This document shows, piece by piece, positions 56,591 through 64,000 of a stretch of 64,000 nucleotides of DNA (positions are counted from its first letter, which is position 1; every line of letters starts with the position of its first letter). This DNA comes from Antilocapra americana. Taxonomy: Eukaryota > Chordata > Mammalia > Artiodactyla > Antilocapridae. The stretch lies in assembly GCA_007570785.1 (NCBI GenBank), contig ML660201.1:35053405-35117404 (forward strand). The letters are read 5' to 3'. The notes under the pieces were generated by a model. That model was not told the origin of the DNA, ran no database searches, and worked only from the letters and a program-made list of their open reading frames with translations. The position numbers and the translations under genes are program-made.

Positions 56591-57817
56591 TTGGAAAAAA
56601 AACTCTGTTTTTATATCCTTTTTACAGTTTATTTGTAAAATTAGCACAGTTGGATTCGTCATCCTTCAGATAATTTTCAGGGACTTAGAGCTGTCTCAAA
56701 GGAGGGGACTCTGTTTGCTAAGAATTGAGAGTATGCATTCCAACAAAGCCAACCCTCTTTGGGATGTAAGTTATTAATAAATTGCCATTGCAAATTTGGC
56801 TTACCTAATTTTGGAGGTAAGACAATATTGGGGCACGCACACAAATGATAGTGACATTTGTGTTGAGTTTTTGTCACCTCCCTTCCCTGCCTTCTTCACC
56901 AAGCTCATACCTTTAAAGTAGCCGACAGCCTTGCACCCCTGTGCTACCCTTCTCAGTCATGTACCCCTTTGCTACCCCTGTCCCAGCTGTAAAGTCTGCA
57001 CTGTCCATGCTGTAAAACCCCTATTTATTGAGTAATAATGACATGCCAGGCATTGAACTAAAAATTGTACATATGTTCTTCCCAATTCTCACCACAAGTT
57101 TTACACAGGAGACAAGTGAAAATAAGTTTAAAAATGCAAGGCAACCAGACTTTCAAGCCAAAGCTAATTCCATCACCACCACCCACTCACCAAGCCCACC
57201 CTCCTTCCCAGCACATATTAGAAAAGACAGAAGATTTGGGAGTCACTGGGACGTCTAGGTTCTTGTCCTGGTGATACTCTCACCTTGCCTATGTCATGTT
57301 TAAACTTCTCACATGAAATCATCTCTTTGAAGGAAGCCTATTAGTATCCCTGCCCAGATATCAGACTGCTGGAAGCCTGGACCCAAATGGACATCTCATA
57401 CCTGTGCCAAATTCCCTTTCCTTTCAGACCTTTATGCTGAAATGTTTAATGAGCCAGAATATAGATTTTTCTGTCACGTACAAAAAGACGAGGCCAGTGT
57501 CTAATTCGGTGGCAACCTTAGCAGCTTGTGATGAAACAGCAGAACAAATTCTCTTGAGAAAGATGGCTATTTTTCCCCTGTAATGTCTAGGCTGCAGGCC
57601 TGGCTCAATCTTCAGGGTACCTTTTGCAAGGATGGTCAGCAGAATCTTAGAGGCAGAATGTTGGTCCTGATGTGACTCAGTGTTCCAGGTAACCATGTTT
57701 GGTAAGAAATGAACACTGTCCGTATGGCAGGCACGGGCTTTATGAGTGTGTGCACTGATGGTAATGAGCTGAGTGTGGGGAGCAGATTTAAGTGGGTGAG
57801 GGCAGTTCATTATTGGG
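56591..57817. other. Unassigned intronic stretch
   Basis: No supported exon or repeat. Chance open frames only. C-rich at 57175-57220. Confidence 0.4.
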
Positions 57818-58025
57818 CTTTAGTATTATTGCCATTTTCAGCTGGGTAATTCATCCCTGTGGAGGTTGCCCTGTGCATTGCAGTACGTTTACCAGCATCC
57901 CTGGACTCTGCTCTTGAGATGCCAGTAGTTGACACACGCTTCCATTTGTGACAAACAGCATGTCCCCAGACATTTCCAAATGCCCCACAGGGGAGGGCGA
58001 AATTACCAACAGCTGAAAATCACTG
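57818..58025 (-). repeat. MER5A-like hAT MITE, antisense
   Basis: 'tgccctgtgcattgcagtac', 'accagcatccctggactctg' and 'ccccagacatttccaaatgc' match MER5A reversed over nearly its full length. Confidence 0.85.
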
Positions 58026-58039
58026 GACCATCAATAGTG

Positions 58040-58445
58040 ATGTGATATGGTCAGCCTTGGTTGTAGTAACAAATCACTAGGTTGTAGTAACAAATCACCC
58101 CAGCATCTCCGTGGCTAAAGCAATCTATTTCTTGTTCCTGCTATATGACCATCGTAGGGTGACAAAGGGAATCTGGACTTCATGGTTACTCAGAGGTTCA
58201 GACTAATGGAATAGCCAACATTTCCTGTGTCGTGGGCACCAGGACAGAATACTTGAGTGAGTCTCAAACTAGCAATTAAATGTCTCACCTCAGAAGGTTC
58301 AGACCATTTGCTGTCACAACCCTTGTATTATGGCCAGAATCACAAACCACAAGAAGACCAGGAAGTGGAGCCTTACCATGAGCCCAGTAAAGAGGAAAAC
58401 TGGTAAGAGAAATATTTAGCAAGTAGCATTAACAACAATTCGAGA
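58040..58445. repeat. Old interspersed repeat, family not identified
   Basis: 'gtggctaaagcaatctattt', 'gagtctcaaactagcaatta' and 'cttaccatgagcccagtaaa' have the layout of an old mammalian repeat. Confidence 0.5.
58059..58098 (+). repeat. 21-bp tandem duplication
   Basis: GGTTGTAGTAACAAATCAC followed by TA, then the same 19 bases again. Small slippage event inside an old repeat. Confidence 0.92.
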
Positions 58446-58559
58446 TGCAAAGGAGGTCTTTCTTCCCTGTTAATATAGAATGAGAAAGTGTTAAAGCAGA
58501 ATATTCAAGGTTACCTGGTATTTCTAGAGACAACAGTAATAAGAATAACTGTGATGCAA

Positions 58560-58790
58560 TAATGACAATTTGAATTGTGCTTATTATGTGTCAGACAATC
58601 TAACTCTCACATAAAAGCCCAATGAGAGGAGTCCTTCTTTTCATTTTACAGACTGTGAAACTGAGACACAGAATACTTAAGTAACTTGCTTAGAGTCACA
58701 CAGCTACTAAGTGGCAGGAATGAGATTTAATCCCAGGTCTCTCTGACATTGAAGACTGAGCACTTAAACTCCAATTTACAAATCAGTTTG
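58560..58790 (+). repeat. MIR SINE
   Basis: 'tgcttattatgtgtcagaca', 'cattttacagactgtgaaac', 'gagtcacacagctactaagt' and 'tttaatcccaggtctctctg'. Confidence 0.9.
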
Positions 58791-59308
58791 ACTTATTGGG
58801 TTGAATGAGCAAGCTGTCTCTCCAGTAATCTGCTCAGCATCTTTGTGGTTTAAACTGGATGCATAATTGACACGTGATGGCAAATGTGTTCCATCCCTAC
58901 ATTCCCTGAGCATTTTTCTTAAGGAATCCCACCGATCGCAAACATTTGGAAGAGAACCATCAGTCGCCCCATCATGATGTGATCATGCTCAGAGAAACAC
59001 ATAGAATGATTCCACTTACTCAGAGATGGCACTGAGCCCCACATCAGCTTCAGTCCTGAGAAGACTACACAAAGTTAGACAGTGGACTCAGCAATGTAGA
59101 TACTTGAGGATGCTGTAACCAGCCCAACTAGAATCCACCTGGTGTTTCTAGATCTAGATGCTAAGGCCAGAGGGTTAATTACAAAAGCTAGTACAAATAA
59201 AATAGCTAACATGTATGCTTGGGGAGGTTATAAGTTTGCATTGTCTTATGCAGATAAGTGCTCTTAATATTAACCATATTTTTGCTTTAAATAAGCTTTG
59301 ATAGATTC
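58791..59308. other. Unassigned intronic stretch
   Basis: Nothing recognised. Confidence 0.4.
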
Positions 59309-59730
59309 AGTTTCAGTTCAGTTGCTCAGTCTGCGACCCCATGAACTGCAGCACGCCAGGCCTCCCTGTCCATCACCAGCTCCTAGAGTTTACCCAAACT
59401 CATGTCCTTTGAGTCGGTGATGCCATCCAACCATTTCATCCTCTGCCATCCCCTTCTCCAACCCTCAATCTTTCCCAGCATCAGGGTCTTTTCAGAAGAG
59501 TCAGCTCTTCACATCAGGTGGCCAAAGTATTGGAGGTTCAGCTTCAACATCAGTCCTTCCAATGAACACCCGGACTGATCTTTAGGATGGACTGGTTGGA
59601 TCTCCTTGCAGTCCAAGGGACTCTCAAGAGTCTTCTCCAACACCACAGTTCAAAAGCATCAATTCTTCTGCACTCGGCTTTCTTTATAGTCCAACTCTCA
59701 CATCCATACATGACTACTGGAAAAAGATCT
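59309..59730 (-). mobile_element. BovB LINE 3' fragment, antisense
   Basis: From 'ttcagttcagttgctcagtc' through 'atgccatccaaccatttcat' to 'caactctcacatccatacat'. 5' truncated with small deletions, no coding capacity. Confidence 0.93.
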
Positions 59731-60509
59731 TAATGGATTAAGTTAATCAGTTATGGTAGCACATAGATAGTTTTGAATCTTTGGTATATAATGTATATCA
59801 TTAATCATGAAAAGCTTATATAGTATATAGGTTTTTGGGGAGGAAGAAATTTTCCAGTATTACCACTTTTGGAGACAAGAAAACTAAAGCTGGGAGAAAT
59901 AAACTAGTAGGCTTTTGGTGGGATTCCAGATATGATTCCAAATTTCAAGTTTTTACCCATTCTAGCAGATGTGTGAAGTTGCTTAACATTTTAAACCGAT
60001 ACATGCGTCTCTTTCTAGTGACTTCCATGCCCCTAGGACAAGCTTATAAAATTTATTTCTAAGAGAAAGGGGGATAAAAGACAAGAGATTGATTTCATTT
60101 CCTTTTCCCCTTGGTCCAAAGAGTTACCTGAGAATTGCTAAATTCATCCTATCTAAACAAAACTATTCAGACTTTCCTAAGCAGCCTTCACAATGACTTA
60201 ACTTGGCCGTTACTCAAGATCTTATCATTGTGAGAATCTTGAGATTTGGATTTGAAATGACAGTGGGTCAAAAGGTTCCTTCAGGTTCAAACTCCAGTTT
60301 TCAATGCCATATATAAGAGGACTATTAAAGATTTTTGGTAATAATTACTGTTAAGAGAGAAAGGTAAAGAAATGAGGAAGTGAGGATATAGTAGAAAAAA
60401 AGAGAAGCTGAGATATGACTCTTAGTATCTTTCAAAGAATTTAAATGAATTTATTTAAGGGAAAAGTGAGATGAGTGTTAGATTTAAGAAAGACTTCCCT
60501 AATTTAGTT
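59731..60509. other. Unassigned intronic stretch
   Basis: Nothing recognised. Purine-rich near 60355-60415. Confidence 0.4.
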
Positions 60510-60575
60510 GGAAACAATTTTTTTTTTTACTTTATTGTGTTGGTTTTGCCATACATTGGCATGGAAACAATTTTT
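60510..60575 (-). mobile_element. Micro-insertion of an L1 3' end (about 40 bp) with perfect TSD
   Basis: GGAAACAATTTTT occurs at 60510-60522 and 60563-60575. Between them are a T-run and 'ttggttttgccatacattgg', the reversed extreme 3' end of a ruminant L1. This is an extremely 5'-truncated retrotransposition. Confidence 0.88.
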
Positions 60576-60649
60576 AAAAAGGAATGAAGAGCATAAAAAT
60601 GTCCCTTCCTGCAAAAGTCTGAGAAAAGGCCAATTCATGCTGGACGAAA

Positions 60650-60860
60650 AGAGCCAATACAGTAAAGACAATGTGGGCTTTGCAGATGTACACTTCCAGG
60701 TTTGAATTTCAGCCCTGCTGCTTACTAGCTGTGGAACCTTGAGTGGGGACTTCCCCTCCCCCTAAGCCTCAATTCCTCTTCATGCAAAAGAAAACCAGTA
60801 AAATGTGCCCTCCCAACTTTGAAGGATTATATACATAATCAAAAAGCATTGTGTTGCAGT
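60650..60860 (-). repeat. MIR SINE, antisense
   Basis: 'ttgaatttcagccctgctgc', 'ttactagctgtggaaccttg' and 'aagcctcaattcctcttcat'. Confidence 0.82.
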
Positions 60861-61500
60861 GGCCATTTATAAATTGTTGAGAGCCAGCCAAGCACAAATT
60901 GACCAAAACTGAGCTGATGCCATTTCCGAAAAGTGGCCCCTGCTCCTGAACTACAGAAAAAGAACAAGACCAGCGACCAGGATGTTCTCATTTTAGTTTT
61001 GCTCCAGGTACAAGTGAACTAAGTATTTGGGGAGAAGCTTTTTTGGGATGTCCACTTTCTTTATCCAGCATCCACCAGATGAATCACAGGCTCCCTGGAC
61101 TGAGATCACAACGTTCACTTCTAAATAAATGTTAGTCTTGTCCCTCAAGACAGTGGGTATAGAAGGCCTCCATGGTGTGCTCATTCGCAGTTGTGTTAGT
61201 ATTATCGCTTACAGAACCTTTCCTTAATGGGAAGACATGTCGGAAGCCTGCATCTCTGCAGATGCCACTGAAACAGGGCATTGGCCACTCTCCCAGGCAG
61301 CTGTTGAAAAGGACCGGAGCATCCAGGGCTCTTTTGTTGAAGAGGTTACCCATTTAAAGTCTGTGACTGTTGCTATGGAGACTGCTGTGAAATCAGAGAA
61401 AAACTAGATATTGAGCTCTACAAATCAACATTTCTTTCCAGATTGCCCACTAGCTGAAACTGTTCTTGGTGATGAGTTTTGCCTGTTCTAAACTTTCTGT
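60861..61500. other. Unassigned intronic stretch
   Basis: Mixed composition. Open frames on both strands at 61130-61357 lack splice signals or known similarity. Confidence 0.4.
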
Positions 61501-61529
61501 AAATGAAATTATTAAATTTAAGTCTGAAT

Positions 61530-61820
61530 CTGTCCATCTGTATGTCTCTTCTTGTGTCTGCCTTCTTTTTCTCAACTTTATATCTATGAGATGTATTATT
61601 TATTGTTGCGGGTAACTAAGAGTAGTTCATTCTCATTCATTCTGCTTGTGAATACACGAAGATTTGATGAACTGTTGATGAACATTTGACTTAGTTTCAG
61701 TTTGGAGCTACAGTGGAGAAAACTGTTCTGAATACTCTTTGTCATGGTATTTGGTGGATGTTAGAATCCATTTTTGGGTACATACCTAGGAATAGAATTC
61801 TGGATCATGAGACATATAGA
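61530..61820 (-). repeat. Old L1 fragment, antisense
   Basis: 'gggtacatacctaggaatag' and 'aattctggatcatgagacat' are reversed L1 ORF2-end wording. Confidence 0.6.
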
Positions 61821-61825
61821 CATAT

Positions 61826-61983
61826 TCATCCTTCAATATCCATGGGATACTGGTTCCAGGATCCCCTGCAGACGCCAAAATCCCTGGACGCTTCAGTTTC
61901 ACGGCTGGCCCAAGGTCCTGCAGGTTCTGCTTGTGGCTGGTTGAATCCACAGATGCAGAACCATGGATACAGAGGGCCAGCTG
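61826..61983. repeat. Tigger/MER2-like TcMar MITE
   Basis: 'aatatccatgggatactggt', 'ccaggatcccctgcagacgc' and the closing 'ggttgaatccacagatgcag' with 'ggatacagagggccagctg' are the two ends. The middle is deleted. Confidence 0.8.
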
Positions 61984-63365
61984 GACAGGTATGCAGATGC
62001 TCTCCTCAGTAGCTGTTGTCAGGCCATTTTCCAGGGTAGTTTTTACCAGAAAACTGCTACCAGAAATGTGAAAGAATCTGGGTGCTTCACATTTTCACCC
62101 ACAAATAGACCTTGTCTGTGCCATCTTAAAGCAATGACTTTTTAAAAAAGAGTTGCCTGTTAAAATGTGTATAGTTCTGTGTAACTCTCCCACACCCCTG
62201 CCCATACCAGATAAAACAAAAAATAGAGCAAGAATTTAACTCTCTGGTGGATGGGTCTTCTGATCTTACTGTGATATTATAAAAGAAAGAGGATTTTTGA
62301 TGGTGATTTGGTTGGTGGCAAAAATATAATGGGAGCAGAAGGGTTAATTACTTTGAGCTGAATATTGTTTTTACTTTCTTTTACCAGAATTCTGTTTTAT
62401 TTCTCCCTAGCCATTGATCAATACAGTTAATGGATCACTTGAAGATACTGTGCATCCCCAGTATGACTAGAAACTGAACAATCTTGGGTCCCTGTAATTA
62501 TGTATCAAGAAAATTAGCCTTCCTAATAGAGTATATTTCATGCCATCAGATAATTCTGTGTCTCTTCCTGTGCAGGCCCAGGTCAGTGTTCCTACTAGTA
62601 GTAGGCAAATTCTCTATGGCTTTGGTATTTTTAGCTAAGGCCCCATCTACTGGGAACCTAAGGGTCATTTTTGCTGAGTCTGAGGGGCATGACTCCTTCA
62701 TTTCCTCCAGAACCAGAATTTTATTTCAAATTTGATTATAGGAAACTTAAGAGCTTCAGTTTGCAGAAAGAGGTGCAAATGCATTACTTATGCTGTGAAG
62801 TACTATGAAGGAAATTGGTGTAATTACTCTTCCAACCGAATGAGTTCAAAAGCCCCTCTATGAACCTGAAGTAGCCATTTCTTTCACTGTCCTGCTACCA
62901 GGGTGGATCTGTGCCAGGCCAGAGTCACCAACAGTAGCTACAGACAGCCATAGTCCAGCAGCATCCTTCAATTTTCTAAAGATGGAGCTTTAAAATACCC
63001 ACACGGCTCCTCCCTCAGCTTATTTCTCTCCCACTCCATTCCTTCTTCTGAGCCCTTTGTTAGAGTATCATCCTTCATGAGAGTATCGTCCTTCACGAGA
63101 GACTCTAGCTTCTCTTTCAGATGGGGAGCGGTGATCAATTCTCCTGCTAGGCGTGTGTGCTCCTGTATCATGTGAGGTCTTGTAGAAGCAGCTCTGCTGC
63201 TGCGGCTGAGATTCCAGCGGTCTGTGTATGGAGCATGACACCTCCAGAGCATCAGTTTAGGAACAGGGACTAGTGTCCTGTCTTTAGCAGCTAGTCCAGA
63301 CTTGATCCCCAGGCCTTACACGCAGTGTAAACTGATTAACATTGACGAACATACCACTGCTTCCT
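61984..63365. other. Unassigned intronic stretch
   Basis: No recognised repeat. A near-duplicate phrase ('gagtatcatccttca/gagtatcgtccttca') is at 63064/63081. Confidence 0.4.
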
Positions 63366-63565
63366 GTCTGTCAGGTGGTGTCAAAGCATTTTGCATGTAC
63401 TAACTCATTTAATCATCGCCCAGCCCTAGGAGGTAGGTACTATTTTCATCCCTGTTTCACAGTCGAGGAAATGAAGCCAGAGTTGTTAAAACTTGTCCAA
63501 GGGCCCATAGCTAATTAGTGCTAGAGTTTGAGTTCAAACCCAGTAGATCTGGCTCTGTTACACTA
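63366..63565 (+). repeat. MIR SINE
   Basis: 'tactaactcatttaatcatc', 'gccctaggaggtaggtacta' and 'gggcccatagctaattagtg'. Confidence 0.88.
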
Positions 63566-63639
63566 TACTTTCCCTTTGAACATTTATGGAAGAATTTACC
63601 TGGGCTCCAGGTTATTGTTATCTCTGAGCAAGGTCTAGA

Positions 63640-63845
63640 CCTGCATTGTCCAAGGCGGTAGCCACTAGTCACAGGTTGCTAATTTAATTTTAAATTAATT
63701 AGAATTTACTAAAAATAAAAATTTAATTCCTTGGTCATAGTAGCCCTATTTCAATTGCCCGCTAGTTACATGGGGCTCTTAGCTGTCATCTAAGTGCAAA
63801 TATGGAATGTTTCCATCATCGAGGACAGTTATGTTAGAATGTAAA
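63640..63845. repeat. hAT-Charlie MITE (MER3-like)
   Basis: 'cattgtccaaggcggtagcc', 'actagtcacaggttgctaat', an AT-rich centre and 'ggaatgtttccatcatcgag'. Confidence 0.75.
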
Positions 63846-64000
63846 TTTGGAATAAAGGAAGCAAGATGGAGAAGTACAGGTGGGGTGTTGAGGACAGGAT
63901 GAGGAATTCAGATGTTGGCAGTCCACGAGAAGGAAGGGAGCAAAGCCATACAAATGGAGCCTTCCAGCTGGCCTAGAGGACAGGCAGGCAGCCATGTGGG

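Larger units (their letters stand above)
41783..64000 (+). other. CADPS: CADPS downstream intron (5' part, at least 22 kb)
   Basis: It begins with the donor GTAAGA and runs to the window edge. I looked for the next CAPS1 exon (Leu-Asp-Asn-Pro-Asp-Glu start) and did not see it, so the intron is at least 22 kb. Confidence 0.85.

Overview
This window is vertebrate nuclear DNA from a ruminant (Pecora, most probably a bovid). The evidence is the repeat population: BovB (RTE-type LINE), Bov-tA and BOV-A2 SINEs, CHR-type tRNA SINEs shared by ruminants and whales, and a young artiodactyl L1, on a background of old mammalian MIR, L2, L1M, hAT and mariner fossils. It holds no bacterial-style gene content. 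Almost every open frame of 60-150 codons is chance or lies inside a transposon. The species cannot be fixed from the sequence alone.

The only host gene I can support is CADPS (CAPS1, calcium-dependent secretion activator 1), on the + strand. Two coding exons are visible: 32328-32441 (38 codons) and 41450-41782 (111 codons). Both have canonical AG/GT borders and phase-0 junctions, and they encode a contiguous stretch of the CAPS1 N-terminal region upstream of its C2 and PH domains. The window therefore consists of the end of a long upstream intron (1-32327), a first exon, a 9.0-kb intron (32442-41449), a second exon, and at least 22 kb of the next intron (41783-64000). I did not find the next exon, which should begin with a Leu-Asp-Asn-Pro-Asp-Glu stretch.

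Layout. 1-10.3 kb: MIR, L2, SINE and hAT fossils, plus an orphan antisense L1 5' region. 10.3-14.4 kb: old antisense L1 carrying a BOV-A2 and a near full-length but dead BovB. 15.3-16.6 kb: assembly gap, young L1 3' end with a G-rich tract, then an unexplained 50-bp inverted repeat. 17-29 kb: old L1, SINEs, a mariner hairpin at 25.73 kb and a second gap at 28.1 kb. 29.7-31.9 kb: old antisense L1 with a nested BOV-A2 and a 187-bp TG microsatellite. 32.3-41.8 kb: the CADPS exons and the intron between them. 42-64 kb: intron with L2, L1, MIR, two BovB 3' fragments, a young L1 with a 13-bp target-site duplication, a perfect 159-bp direct duplication (54325 and 55716), and a 40-bp micro-L1 insertion with a perfect 13-bp target-site duplication.

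I found no clearly new biological system. The observations most worth checking are the 159-bp templated-looking duplication, the 50-bp inverted repeat, the mariner hairpin that resembles ruminant miR-2284/2285 precursors, and the GC-box-rich, in-frame open sequence just 5' of the second CADPS exon. Repeat family names are by eye and their borders are usually good to about 10-30 bp.
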